Origin: Carettochelys insculpta
Taxonomy: Eukaryota; Chordata; Testudines; Carettochelyidae
Assembly (NCBI RefSeq): GCF_033958435.1
Contig: NC_134147.1
Location: 46,556,001-46,620,000 of the forward strand
Length of the DNA: 64,000 bases
Direction: 5' to 3'
The stretch's first letter is position 1; each line of letters begins with the position of its first letter. This document shows positions 11,191 to 24,277 of this stretch, one piece after another. Both the position numbers and the translations under genes were made by a program. Under the pieces are notes generated by a model. The model did no database searches, had not been told where the DNA came from, and was given only the letters and a program-made list of their open reading frames with translations.

Positions 11191-12534
11191 TGAAATGCAA
11201 TGCCACTTCATGTTGGTGGCCAAGAGTATATCCTAAAGAACTATCAAATCTGACTCACTCTTCCCTGAATCCTGAGGCTGGTTCTGTGCACAATGCTACT
11301 GCAATTATGAACAGGAATCAGCTGTATTTGTGTAGGTGAGTATAAGAATGTCAGCAAGGAACAATTTCACAGACCTGCTTAGAAATGCATGCAGCCTTTG
11401 GTTAGTATACTACAGCTAGTAAGCTGCCAGGTCATGATGAGCCATGACGCAAATGGATGCATCTTCAACTGACTTCCAGAATTGTGCCCATTTATCCCAG
11501 GGCTTACTTTGGTCCATATTTGCTCAAGTGCAACAATAAGAATAGTGCATGAATTTAAGAGGAATTTAAGTTTCTACTTTAAAGCTTTTTGTTTGTGTAG
11601 GTTTATACAGAGTCTTCCCCAGCTGTTTTACCTTATTTTTTCTGTCCTTTGTTCTTCTTCTTATTCTCTTCTTCTTCTTTTTTAAACTTTAAGCATTTCC
11701 TTTTCTTTCTGGAGCCCACATCTTTTAGTCTTGCCCCCAGGCAGAAAGATTAATAGTGTCAGAACCGAGAGACCTACTTTGAACAGCCAGTTACTCGAAG
11801 AGTTTGATGCATGATAGCTCAGTACCTTGGAAGATTATTCTAACAATATAATGTACTGACTGATAAAATGTTAAATACATACAGATTCATTATCACCATG
11901 AAATGAATTTTTGAACATAGTAAATTCATGTGAAGATAATGTGTGAATGTAGAATTCAATGATACAAGTTTTAGCTTCATATTTTTACACCTCTGTCAAC
12001 TAGTCTCTCCTTATGCATATTTCTTATTATTTTATTTGAAGACAAAATAGAACAATGTACTTATTATTCATTATGTGAGATTGTGCTTTCATAGTTGTCT
12101 CTATTGCTGTTTAACTCTTTTTGAGATTTATGTCTAACATAACTGCCACTCATTGCAATCTAACATGTCTTTCCCCCACTGATAACAGGGAAAACCTTGT
12201 CTCCAGTCAAGAAACAGTTAATGACCTATTGTAAATATCTATATCATTTTTGAAAACCTAGATTAGATGCACAGATGCTAGTTTCTTCTACAATGTGACT
12301 AACTCAGCTAGCCAGCAGGGTGTAAGTCCTTTTATGTTTAGGATGGGTAGACAAAGAATGCAAAAAACATTCTTCCACTAATGATATTGCTAAAGTTTTA
12401 TTTAGATTTATGAGCTTTGCATCCAAACTGCATAACATGTAATCCTAGCCAGATGTCATGGCTCACTCCTTATCATAACAAGCCAAACCACAACCCTAGA
12501 GCAAATGCACACACATACTTCCTCAACCGTTGGG
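11191..12534. other. Anonymous AT-rich DNA with pyrimidine tract
   Basis: Includes a TTC/TTCTTC-rich tract at about 11637-11685. No gene is seen. Confidence 0.4.
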
Positions 12535-13105
12535 TGTTTTCCTTGGTCAGTCCAAGAAGTGTAAATTGGTAGCATTCCTATCTTTCATATATTTTTCTTG
12601 GCATTTTGGAGGAGTAACTGGCCTACAACTCTGTTTTTCCCCTTTGGTGTTGCTTAAGATTTGTAATATTATTCATTCTCCTTCCATCCTCTTGTACGTT
12701 ACTTGTTCTTCATGAGGTCAGAAAGATGTCCAGCAATGTTTCTTCTCAGCCAGTTCCTTAAGAAACTTTCACATGCATATGATGGATCCCTTCTGAATTA
12801 TAACTATTTAAATTACCTAAATATTCTTTTACGTGGCTTTTATTAATTCTGTAGCTAGATAGTCCCAGACCCTCATTAATATTTGCTTTACTGAGTTTCA
12901 TGCTTCCTTCACCCTTTATATTAAATACTGAAAAAACTGAGATATTCAGCACTTTGTGGCCAGTATGATTTGAACTTTCTACTGATTCAGCACTGACCTT
13001 TGTTTTTCTTTTACCAAAAATGTATTTGTAAAATGCTCTTTCCTGCTTATCCCCTTGTCTAAAATTCTCTTTTGCTTTGTGGCTGCCCTTTTTGATATCC
13101 CTGGT
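12535..13105 (-). mobile_element. Old LINE fragment (CR1/L2-like), minus strand
   Basis: Read on the minus strand, 13060-13010 gives a piece like F-Y-K-Y-I-x-G-K-R-K-T, the linker seen in CR1 ORF2. About 12625-12590 gives R-P-V followed by a P-R-K-I-like segment, matching the N-Y-R-P-V-S-L region. The intervening frame stays open over 12952-12758 but is diverged. The copy is far older than the 35-kb and 58-kb CR1s. Confidence 0.5.
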
Positions 13106-13424
13106 TTAATACTGCAATTGTAATACCTTGTAGATGCCTTCTCTTCCACTGACGACTTCTTTGCTCTCCTCTCCTGCTCCTTACAATAGGCTGGGTTCCC
13201 ATGTTTGTAGATGGAGGATGTTTTGATGTAGAGCTTGTTTATTAAAGTATATCTTGTGGCCTCCTACAAGTATGAGAGTATCTATTTCATATATTATTCA
13301 TAAGTACAGGGATATAAGAAGAATAATGGAAGTCAATTTCTGCTAACTGAAAGTAATACAATCTTAAGAAAATAATTTCTGTTAAGTTCTTAAAAGAATA
13401 GGTTTGGATATTAAGACCCTGCAA
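13106..13424. other. Anonymous DNA
   Basis: Nothing recognised. Confidence 0.4.
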
Positions 13425-13484
13425 GTGAAATCCTGGCCCCATTGAAGTCAAGCCATATTAACTTCAACAGGGCCAAAATTTCAC
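13425..13484. repeat. Short foldback repeat
   Basis: GTGAAATCCTGGCCCC at the left and GGGCCAAAATTTCAC at the right form two 27-nt arms (with CATTGAAGTCAA/TTAACTTCAA inside) around a 6-bp centre. This is the compact palindromic type common in reptile genomes. No coding content. Confidence 0.6.
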
Positions 13485-13523
13485 CCATAATCAGCTAAGA
13501 TGTATGCATGTTCTTAATATTAA

Positions 13524-13952
13524 GGCTATGTCAACACTAGGGGAAAACTTTGAAATAGCTATGCTAATGGCCAAATTGGAGAATACTAATGAGGCACTGA
13601 AATGAATACTCAGCACCTCATTAGCATGCTGCTGACCACAGCACTTCGAAAATGCCCTGTTTCGCTCGTGAGCAGCTCATCTACACGGGGCTCCTTTTCA
13701 AAAGGACCCTGCAAATGTCGAAGTCCCCTTATTCCTATCAGCTGATTCCTATCAGGGGATTTCAACGTTTGCAAGGTCCTTGGACCCCCATGTAGATAAG
13801 TCATGTGCAAGCAGAAAGTGGCACTTTGAAAGTGCCATGGCTGGCAGCATGCTAATGAGGAGCTGAATATTTATTTCAGTGCCTCATTAGTATTCTCCGA
13901 TTTGGCCATTATCATGGCCATTTTGAAGTTTTCCCCTAGTATAGACGTAGCC
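13524..13952. mobile_element. Harbinger-like MITE, TSD TAA
   Basis: Starts GGCTATGTCAACACTAG and ends CTAGTATAGACGTAGCC, which are inverted partners. TAA lies on both sides (13521-13523 and 13953-13955). The interior is nearly palindromic with AATGAGGCACTGAAAT and CTCATTAGCATGCTGC modules shared with the elements at 38751, 42256 and 52618. No transposase. Confidence 0.82.
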
Positions 13953-16900
13953 TAAGTGTATGAGCAGTCCCATCGTCTTCACTAGAACTACTTATGTACT
14001 CAAGTTATATCTATGCATAAGTGTTGGACCATGACCAAGGTTTCAACATGGATATATTTATTTTAGACAGAGAGCTAATTAATGTAAAATTGAGATGCCA
14101 TGTTTCAAAGCTTTGAAGGACATATCTAAGTGTTCATTGAACAAAATGAAAGAATCCTTTGTGTGTATCTAGTAAAAAATATATCTTATAATTATAATTG
14201 GCTAATACCTGAACTATATACATTCTCATTTGTACCAGCATTGTTTGACAAAGTGTTCTGCCTAAGTTATCTAGAGGCCATTGTAGACTCTGAGCCAAAT
14301 CCTGCCACTTTCATACAGGTGTAACTCCTCTTGACGTCAGTAAAAATGCCGAGTAAAGACTGTAGTGCTTGAATGCAGCACTTTTGCCAGCAGTGCTCAG
14401 ACTTCCAATTCCCTTTTTGATCAATTTGAGTTAAATATTTGTCATATAGAAGTCTGGGAAGTTTGATACATGAAGCAAGCAAAGATACCTCTTCCTTGTA
14501 AATATTCATTTTAGGTTTAATATACTCTATAATTCATGGATATATTTGTAATACTAACACAATTTTTTAAAGGATTGAAATACCAATATGAAACAGCTGG
14601 TAACATTTAAAGGATCACACAAATATAAGCTATGTTTACGGTGTCTATGAAGGTACTGACAATTTTATTAGTCTCCCTTTTGGTGGTTGTAGTGTCTGGT
14701 TTTGAAGGAAAGTGTAACAAAAATCAAAATAAAAATTCCATTTAAAAAAAAGCAGTTGCACCCTGAAAAATCTTACCTCTGTGGACTGTAAGAGAGGTAT
14801 CTCAATGTAGCTCCAGAAAGCTTTGCAGATTGTAAGGCATTTTTGAAGAAGGTCATGCAATTGATATTGATATTTACAAGTATGGTTGAAAGCTCAGGTG
14901 TCAGAATATGTGACATCTGTCTACAGACTTGTCATTTAAGTAGACTGGTCCAAGATTACACCACCTCTCTGTTCTCAGCTTGTTTAATGAGTATTTTTGG
15001 TTGGCATAGCTCTTTGTGCATATCTCATTCCTGTATAGCTCTACTACAAAATGTTTTCCTACAAAATGTTGTGTAACTACAACTATCTTTGTATATTTGA
15101 TAACACATAAATCACTCATTAACGGAGGTTCTTTGTGCTGTGTCTTACTCCAGAATTAATGTGTAAAGGAGTTATAAAATTGTAAAAATGGGTCTTAAAA
15201 TGGAAAACCAGACATAATATTAATTACAGGAAAGACAAAGTCTCTGCTGTTAGTAACCAATGTGCAGTTATAGTATACCAAAAATATACTGTTCTTAATT
15301 TATTTTATTCAGAGTCAAGAGTGATAAATAAAACAGAACCATTAAATACTTCCTAAAAGGACTAAATGTAAATTACATTGCAAATATTTATTTTACTCCT
15401 TGAGATTATTATTATGTATTATAATTACTGTACTTTTGTTAATTCCATTTTCATTTGGTATTGTTATGTGTTCTAGAAAATACACATGGTTGGACAGATA
15501 CCTGTCTCAGAAGCTAGATTGCTGGAAACTGCAGTGCCATAAGAGTGAGTGTGAAAACTGGCATGCTGTGAAGGATGATGAACCAAGATGCAATGTCATG
15601 AAAATATGGCTCGGAATAAAGACATAGCTTGAAAAAATCATGATTTTTTAAAACAGATTATATCATCACAGTATAAAAATTTCCTCTTTCACTTACTCAT
15701 CAATACTAAGCTTCTTCAGAAAAAAACAGCTGCTACTTGCAAAGCAAGAAAATAAGCAATTCAATAACAAAAAAAGGCCATTGCATGAGTAATGAGCATA
15801 ACAATGTGCTGGAGCTGTTCACACGGTTTCATTTGGTTTCTATCGATCCCTGTACAATGTTTGCATGCAAAAAATATTTTATTTATTTTTGCAACATAGA
15901 AGTAAGTTTAAATGTCTAACAATATACTGACTGTATTCTTTCCAAATATAAGTTGGCCAGCAGTGGAGTGTCCAATTTGTCTGCCTTCTTCCTCCAGTAA
16001 ATAAAGCTCTTTTTCTACCACGAGCAATTAAAGAAGCAAATAGACTAGTTGGGATCCAACGAAATATAAAAGTGGAGGTTCCTAAATATTTATGAAAATA
16101 TGGCTTTCAAACTTCTCTCATTCAACTCATGGCACTAGAGTTCTCCTCACACTCCAGCCCTAGCAAAGTGGCCTTGGGGCAGGCCAAAGCTTGGAGATCT
16201 CCTCAGCCTGAATGTTTACGGGAGTAAAGTTTATTGGATGTCTTTGTTGGCATTCTGCCGGGACTTGTTTCCTTGTCACCTTAGAAGGCTTTGATAGTAC
16301 TATTAGTTTGTAGAGTTCCAACATTTTTCTGTAATTCCTGTCTAGGATCTCATATTAATCTTGGTTTGCTCAGAAGTTTCATATGGTTGTTCTATGAATT
16401 GGCCTTGTACTCTGAACTGCACAATTGGCAGAAAAATTAAAGCCAAGGAATGTACTTTAAAAATCCAGAAGAGTTTTGGTATTTTTTCTAATTCATGAGC
16501 TCTAGCTGAAGAAGGCTAGTAACAATTTAGAAGAGACAGTGGACAAGGCATGTAAAAGACTGGAAGCTAAACCTCATGGATACCCAACAACACATCTTTA
16601 GCCTAAAATCCTCTTTCCTCCTGCTTTTTGCCAGTGCTAGATCATGCCTCTTTGCACACAACGTCTTCAATAGAACTGTGGGTATCGTCTTACAAACTCT
16701 ATTAAACTGCCTAAAAATAATGTAAATATATCACCAAAGCTAATAATAGTAATATTGAGCTAAGGTAGAAATGAAGTATTACATCATACAAATGAACAAA
16801 AAAATCAATATATTATTTTCAGCACTAGTTCAGGGTTAAATCATCAAATTAATTAAATTATATTATAATAATTGTTAGTAAAAATAATATTCTTAAATTC

Positions 16901-16968
16901 TAAAGAGGACTCTAAGAAAGCTCATTAGGTTTTGAATCCCAGTTAAAAATTTACTACACTTTATCAAA
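13953..16968. other. Anonymous AT-rich DNA
   Basis: No gene is seen over 3 kb. 14280-14345 holds a short CAGGTGTAACTCCTCTTGAC stretch typical of a diverged interspersed repeat. All open frames are below 80 codons and lack domains. Confidence 0.4.
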
Positions 16969-17299
16969 TACAGGTCAAACCACTCTAGTCTGACACTCTC
17001 TCATCTGGCAACAGCTATGCTCTTCCATAAATTTAGTTAGCTGGATGATCACTTTTTGTGGGTGTGGCCAAGCTTCCTGTGGTCCCATAAAGTTTGTTTT
17101 CAGCCATCAGTCCTGGCTCTCAGTGTTCTGTATTGCTATCTAGCTCTAATTTACCCCTAAATGTTTTCTAATAGCGTAGTAAACAGTGGGAGTGCTGGTA
17201 ATGCTGCTGGACAATATTGATCTCCGGTGATTTGGCAAATTCTCTCATTCAGCAGTAGTCAGGGCCCAAGGGTGTCTGACTAGAGAGGTTCAACCTGTA
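16969..17299. mobile_element. Tc1/mariner-type MITE, TA-flanked
   Basis: TACAGGTCAAACCACTCTAG at the left pairs with CTAGAGAGGTTCAACCTGTA at the right, with TA at both junctions. The interior carries GTCTGACACTCTCTCATCTGG and its diverged mirror. No coding capacity. The same family occurs at 30197-30688. Confidence 0.75.
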
Positions 17300-19508
17300 T
17301 ATGATTTAAAGCATGTTAAGAACTTTTAAAAAAGTATCTAATGTCTCAATCACAGTTTTAGAACCAATTCTAAAGCTTCCTCCTTAGAATTCAATTCTTA
17401 TATGGAAACCCTTTCCTTCCCCACCTCAGAGATATTAAAATATACACTTTAACATAACACTCTTTTGATAATCAAAAGTTTGACAATTTTTGCTGATCAG
17501 AAATTACAGATGACAATTTCAAATTTCTCAGGACTTTTTAACACTGGCCACAAAATATGCTCTAATGAATACTTTTATGAGACAATGCTTAGGGCTGTTT
17601 AAACCCAGGACACTTTTTTTTTTTTGCTCCTTCCCTGTATGTACTTCATGGGATTTCACATACATATGCAAGCACACAGCCACACTTTTGCACATTATAG
17701 AAAGGCTGGCATGCCACCCAGGAGCTCACAAAAAAGAAAGGAAAAAAAAGATAACAGGGATTTGCATACTCTTCAGCTCTTGCAGTCTTTTGCACTTCCG
17801 TAGAGTAAAAGCAGGAACTAAGGAAACCAATGGTGATGTCCTGTTGGCACATTGCTTCTTGGTGGCAGATCTTTGGTTTCAGGGACAATAGTGAACAGAT
17901 GCAAAGACTTTTTGTTGATGTTGTGTCTTGCTTATGCAGGCTGGCTGGGTCCTCCAGTTATGGAATGTGAGTCTTATTCCAGGAAGCTTGTTGACCTTAA
18001 AGGACAATATTTCTAGACCATACTGTTGATTCTTATAGGTTATGAACTTCACCTGCGCAGTCTTCAATGCCTTCATCCAAAGGTCTTCTGATATATCAGA
18101 TGTGAAGCCTATCGTGGATTCATGCAACTTGTTCCAATCAGGTTCAAATTAGGACATCTTTTAGCAAACATCAATTTGAAAAAGGTCCCACTTAAATTCA
18201 GAGTTTAAAATATTCATAATTTTACATGTTGTGGAGACTGTAAGTCTGTGACAACTTTCCCCCTCATAAATAGGCTACAAGAGACCCTTCTGGGGAAACT
18301 GGCACATTCTTAGCTGGCTGAAAAGATCTTGAAATGACATCATGTTACCAGTTTTCTGAAAGTTCAATATAAAAATCCCACACTTTGTTTTTAAAAAGAA
18401 CCCTAGCACAACTAGTCATTCAACATACATCTATTGGCAAAACTGAAAAAAAATATTTAATTTATGATCAATTTATGATCAGTTTGAACAACTTCAATTC
18501 TTTCTCCGAAACAAGGGTTTTAGTGTAATCTTTTGGTTTTGGAGTTGAGCTGTAAGCCAAACAAATTATCTTTCGGAATCGTCATCTGTCTAGAGGAAAG
18601 CTACTTTAAAATCTATCATGATTAAATCCTTTTTAAATATTAAGTTTTAAATTTTGCATAAGGTTTGTATTTCACATAAGCTTTGCTTTTACATGGAGCT
18701 TGAAACGCATTGTTTGCAAGGAGGAGCTGCTGCTGATTCAGGGGATAGGAAGAGCATGTGTCAAAGTAACTCTCCCTTCAATGTACTGGCACATCTTCTG
18801 CATCACTTATGCACCTTTGTCCCTTGTTACACTGTGCAAGTGCTAGAGAAAATCTTAAATAATAAAATTTGCTAATTCTGAATGAAAATGACTTATAAAA
18901 TCTTCTGAGTTCAAAGTCATGTCATGTGACAATGGAAAAGAAGTTTTCCTTATATTTTGCAAGATCATCTATTTGGCATTAACCCTTGAGTGCAAAATAA
19001 TGTGAGCATTCTCCACTTGGATACTTTCATTCATTGTTTAATCTTTGAAGACTGCATATATACCATGTTGGTTTGTTGTCCAACTCTTGTTTTCATATTT
19101 CATTGCTGTCCGTGATTTTTTTCCTTTGTTTTCATACAGCTGGGCTCGTATTTTGCCTCAACAGATTTTGTAACTCAAATAAGTGCTTTCAATAACACTT
19201 AGGAACTTCTTTCTTAGCTAGGATAAGATGCAATTCATTTTGTATTAAAATGGCATTCCTAAATGTTGTGTGCTCTCCTTTAGCTAAGCAAAAATCCTAC
19301 AGTTTCTTTACTTTCTTTTTTAAGATATAGGTGTTTCATTTATGCTTTATAAATTTCACTTGTATCATTCTATACTTATACCTTGCATATGTATTTTTGC
19401 AAGTTCCCCAGAGTATTGAGAAATTGTGCCATTATCATGGCATTCATAAAATCAGCCACTTTTCACTGTAGTAAGAAAACTATGAAAACCTGCTCTGTTG
19501 AACTTTAA
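17300..19508. other. Anonymous DNA
   Basis: No named element. A minus-strand frame at 18127-17879 looks faintly like the linker after a LINE reverse transcriptase, but I cannot support the assignment. 18660-18870 has a short open frame ending near AATAATAAA, with no recognisable product. Confidence 0.35.
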
Positions 19509-19941
19509 GGCCATGATTATACTAGTGAGTTTTGCTGATAAAACCCTGGTTTTGTCGACAAAACTGGTGGAATGGCCACACAAAAAATGTGTTTTGTCAG
19601 CAGTTTGTTAACAAAACTCAACTCTTTTGCCAGCAGCATTCCATCTTTCAGCCATGATGCATGAGGGTACTGTCGATAAATTTTGTTGACAAAAAAGCTG
19701 TCTTGATGCTCTGGAGGCCCATCTCTAGACAGACAGGGCATCCAGAACAATGGGCAGCTCTGTCTGCTCTGCTTCTGGGCGCCCATTTTGTTGAGAGAGT
19801 GGCCGGCCACTCTGTTGACAGAGTGTAGCGCTCTTCCAATTGTCTTTTGTGTGTGGCTGCACTGTCAACAGAAGTTTTGTCAGGAAACCTCTTCTGACAG
19901 TGACTTCTGCCAACAGAGCTCTGTAGTGTGTAGCTGTAGCC
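19509..19941. mobile_element. Harbinger-like MITE, TSD TAA
   Basis: Begins GGCCATGATTATACTAGTGA and ends TGTGTAGCTGTAGCC, with TAA on each side (19506-19508 and 19942-19944). The interior is built from TTGTCGACAAAAC, TTTTGTCAGCAG and CAACAGA-type words in both orientations. It is 433 bp with no transposase frame. Confidence 0.75.
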
Positions 19942-19944
19942 TAA

Positions 19945-22309
19945 GTATAAATTGGACCTAGCTAACTGGATCCACTGCTGGTGGTCATGTTCAGTGATTG
20001 CCAATTTCTGGAGGGAAATATGTTTACACTTCTCATTCTTAGAGATAGCTGTGAGTCCTCCTACAGATGTGTTAATGTTCGGAGGCTCAGGTTTCATTAC
20101 CAATATTTCTTAAAATAAAGAAGACATAATACTCTGTAGTTTAGAGGTATTCTTTTATGTTGGACTCAGGAAGCTCTGTGCAAAACATTTGACTTAATGC
20201 AAAACATTGTTGAAATCTTGATTTTAAAAACACTATGCTTTCAGTAAAAATCTATATTTGACTTTTTTGCCGTTTGTATACTGTTTCAGTCATGGGAGAA
20301 GCAAAGGGCACACCTCCAAGAAGTGGCAGTTCTGTGGTCAGCAGCTGCAGCTGTCAAACTTTTGAAGAAGGCTCATGAAAGGATGTGGTGCTGTTACTGA
20401 AAATACAGTCACAATGTGAATGCATTGCGGGCATAGTCATGGGAAATCCACAGGGTGTAACTCAGCAGGCATCTGAAGGTGACAGTTTAGAACAGAGGAA
20501 TGAACGACTGGTCTCACAGAGAGGCTGTTTTGACTGGATGCTGGGCTGTTGTTACTATGCCTAAAATCATGAATACTATTGAACTTTTGGAGGAAAAGAT
20601 AAATGATGAGGGATAAGTCAGGAGAAGCGATGGACTGTTCTTAAAGAAGAAGCTGTTGAATTGACCACTGCAGACCATGAAGTAGCATGAGGAAAAGGTT
20701 TAGAGGGAAGACAAGAACTGTATCACATTCTAAACAATATTAAAAACAGTCACCCCTAAAGGGATATTATAAATCTTTCAGGCCCAAAAGTTGCTTAAAA
20801 TAGTCATAATCCAGTAGAGAATATTCTTTGGATTCTATATGCCTACCTATGAGAACAAAAACAAGAAAAGATTTCATTATAATTGAACTAAAAAAAATAG
20901 CTACTGTCTAAGCAGAGCCTATACTATTTTTTCTGCTGCATAACTGGCAAAATGAATCCAAGCACCAAGCCCTAGTCTCAGAGCTGTTTGGAGATCATAA
21001 ATAATGTTAGCTGATAAAACAGCATTAAATCGAAATACTGTCAGTCTCAAAACCCTCTAGAAACATGGTGATGAGGAAAAGAATCAGAGTTTGCCGTATA
21101 AAGAGAATAGAATTGGTAAGGAAATTATTTTTATTTTTAAGAGTAAGCAAGGCTATTCCTAATACTACTATTATTTCTTCTACGCTCCCACTCTTAGCCA
21201 CTGAGACAATGTGATGGCAAGAGACAGAAGAGTTTGTTTGCATTTCTTATAAAAGAAAATATATATTACGCAGCACCATAAGTTCTAGGCTTTGTAGATT
21301 TTAAACAAAAAGCAGTTTTATATTGGAATCACTGCAATTCATTAAAAATAACCTACGTTTCCCATTAGCACGGTGTGAGACAGCTTCAAATTATACTTGT
21401 CAGGGAAAACTACTTTTAGAATGACCTGGCACACTGAAGTATTGAGGTTTCAAGGACAAGATATTAAGGACTTGTAGTATTACTAAGGAATAGGGAGACA
21501 AAGTTTTATATTTTTGCATCTTAAATAGTAAATAGCTGAGTATAAATGGGGAAAAGTGGACGGTCCCTGTTGGGCTAAAAGGCTGTGTTCCCCCCAGAAT
21601 CCCTGCTCAGCTCATTTTTCAGAGATTTCATGCTTACTTGGATTTTAGGAACAAATTATTTAGAAATGTACATCACTTTCTGCTTCATGAGCTTGCATTT
21701 CTTTCCTCCCTTAATAGCAGACTATTAAAGCCACCTCCAGCAGTAACCTACCTCTTCATCTGTTTTTGTGTAAATTTAGAAGTTATAATTCTTTACATAA
21801 TGAATAGTGTTTGATTACAGAGAGAGATTATAGCATTAGAAATGGAGAATTATGAGAAAAGCTATCGGAAAAACTCAGGTTTTACTGTTTGTTTTGATAT
21901 TGCTCAGTAATAGTCATGTTTCCCTCCTTCATCCATTTTAGAACTTTATGACATGTTTAACCAAATTCTAGTGTATTCCATTTTACTGAACTCAGGATTT
22001 TTTCAGTATGTCTGTGTTCTACACTCGCGTGACTGTATACATTAAAGTCTGACGGAGACAAAAGACATGCTTATTTTCAACATGACTGCATCTTCATCCA
22101 CCTCTGAATGCTCACTATCTGAAAAGAGAAGGAAGTACATTTAAAATGCCAGTACAAAAAGAGGGAGAAGACAGATGAAAGGTTAAAGGACTGTACTTGA
22201 AAAGTGAATATCTCACTCTCCCTGAGGATGGTATATGATGCCAGAGAAAGAGCTTGCATAAGAGGTAAGCATTTTAATCTTTTCTCTGATTTAATTTAAA
22301 ACCCCGGTT
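19945..22309. other. Anonymous AT-rich DNA
   Basis: No gene, RNA gene or named repeat is seen. Confidence 0.4.
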
Positions 22310-22310
22310 A

Positions 22311-22962
22311 AGATTTTCAAATGTGACTAGGGATATTCGTGTACCCAACTTGAGACACCTTGAAATAAAGTTGCCGACTTTCTAACCACACAAAACCGAC
22401 CACCTCTGCACCATCCCCTGCCCTAGGCCCCTCCCTGACCTCTCCCTTCTCCAAGACCCCACCCCCACTCACTTCATCCCCGCTCCCTCTGTCACTCACC
22501 CTCCCCTACCTCCAGTCCCTTGCTCATGTTCAGCAGGCTGGGGCAGGTAGTTGGGGGTGGGCTCTGGTGTGGGGCCAAAGATGAGGAGTATGGGGTGCAG
22601 AAGTGGGTGGAGCAGGCTCCAGGAGGGAGTTTGGGTGTGGGTGGGAGGTCAGGGAAGTAGGCTGCAGAGTAGAAGTGGGTGAGAGGTGCAGGCTCCAGGT
22701 GGCATTTGCCTTGGGGGGCTCCCCAGAAGCTGTGATATGTCCCTTGGCTCCTAGGCAGAGGCTCAGCCAGGTGGCTTTTCATGCTGCCTCCGCCAGCAGG
22801 CACTACCCTCACAGTTCCTGGTAACCTTACATTGAAGGCCTGATGCAAAGGGGATAGGTAGTCAGCACTTTCTGAAAACGAGGCCTCTTTACGGTGTCTC
22901 AAATTGGGCATCCAAAAATTGAGATGCACAAAATCAGCATTCATGTTGGTGCACAACATTGA
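22311..22962. mobile_element. Foldback element split by a GC-rich insertion
   Basis: The left half has AAGATTTTCAAATGTGACTAG and CCCAACTTGAGACACCTT (22312-22360). The right half has the mirror text GGTGTCTCAAATTGGGC and CCAAAAATTGAGATGC (22892-22928). Together they form the ends of a known-looking reptile foldback element. Between them, about 22366-22840, is an unrelated C/G-rich stretch starting TAAAGTTGCCGACTTTC, probably a separate insertion. Superfamilies are undecided. Confidence 0.55.
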
Positions 22963-23565
22963 TATAACTTCCTTCACAGACAAATCTGATGAAAATTGTA
23001 CCCGGGTTGGGAGGTCAGGTGGTTTGGTAGGTCAAATGGAAAGCAGGACAGTGGACATAGATAGAAGGTGGACTTCTCTGTGTGTGTATGCATGGCCAAC
23101 AGTCACTGCAGGCCCCAGGGCAAGGTGTGGGGGTCCCCGCCTCTGTTTTCATGGAAGATGCAAGACCTTGGGGGCTAGAGGTGGGACTAGTGGCTGCAAG
23201 CATTCAGCACCATCTGAGCCACAGTGTGCCCCACCCACCACCTGAGAACCACAGGGAGCACCAGGTGCGATGCTCCAGTGGCAATTCAAAGGAGCCTGGG
23301 GCTCCAGCCATTGCCATTGCCACAGTAGCAGCAGAGGTGTCCAGGAGCCCTGAGCCCCTTTAAATTGCTGGGTTCTGGGGCAACTGCCCTCTTTCTCCTC
23401 TCCCACTCCCTCCCACTCCTGACCATGCCCCCCTTAAGAAGGCCTGATATGTGGCAAGAGGAAGGAGAGCTGGGAGCAACATCCAATACCATCGTGTGCA
23501 TGATATGCTAAGATGAGTTGCTTTTTCAGAATGGGAAGTAGCTCTGTGCCAGTTACATCACACAT
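22963..23565. other. GC-rich anonymous DNA
   Basis: 23090-23420 is GC-rich with frames open on both strands by composition. No domain is seen. Confidence 0.4.
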
Positions 23566-23566
23566 T

Positions 23567-24277
23567 AGCTGTGTCTACACGTGCACGCTACTTCGAAGTA
23601 GCGGCATGAACTTCGAAATAGCGCCCGTCACGGCTACACGTGTTGGGCGCTATTTCGATGTTAACATCGACGTTAGGCGGCGAGACGTCGAAGCCACTAA
23701 CCCCATGAGGGGATGGGAATAGCGCCCTACTTCGACGTTCAACGTCGAAGTAGGGACCGTGTAGTCGTTGCGCGTCCCGCAACATCGAAATTGTGGGGTC
23801 CTCCATGGCGGCCATCAGCTGGGGGGTTGAGAGACGCTGTCTCTCCAGCCCATGCAGGGCTCTATGGTCACCGTGTGCAGCAGCCCTTAGCCCAGGGCTT
23901 CTGGCTGCTGCTGCTGCAGCGGGGGATTCATGCTGCAGGCACAGGGTCTGCAACTCGTTGTCGGCTCTGTGTATCTTGTGCTGTTTAGTGCAAGTGTGTC
24001 TGGGAGGGGCCCTTTAAGGGAGCGGCTTGCTGTTGAGTCCGCCCTGTGACCCTGTCTGCAGCTGTGCCTGGCACCCTTATTTCGATGTGTGCTACTGTGG
24101 CGTGTAGACGTTCCCTCGCTGCGCCTATTTTGATGTGGTGCTGTGCAACGTCGATGTTCAACATTGACGTTGCCAGCCCTGGAGGATGTGTAGACGTTAT
24201 TCATCGAAATAGCCTATTTCGATGTGGAGACATCGAAATAGGCTACTTCGAAGTAGGCTTCACGTGTAGACGTAGCC
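23567..24277 (+). mobile_element. 709-bp non-autonomous DNA transposon, copy 2
   Basis: Same length, orientation and ends as the copy at 3871-4579 (GCTGTGTCTACACGTG to CACGTGTAGACGTAGC). By eye the first 150 bp differ at about 14 positions, which suggests a relatively recent family. The TTCGAA/TTCGAT words, the GC-rich centre with CTCCATGGCGGCCATCAG and the GGGCCCTTTAAGGGAGCG palindrome (GGGCCC/CCCTTTAAGGG) are retained in both. No transposase frame. Flanking triplets ATT and ATC are near-matches only. Confidence 0.8.

Noticed and set aside
17879..18127. Minus-strand frame faintly like the C-terminal linker of an L1/Tx1-type LINE
   Set aside because: Only a general resemblance; no RT block is nearby.
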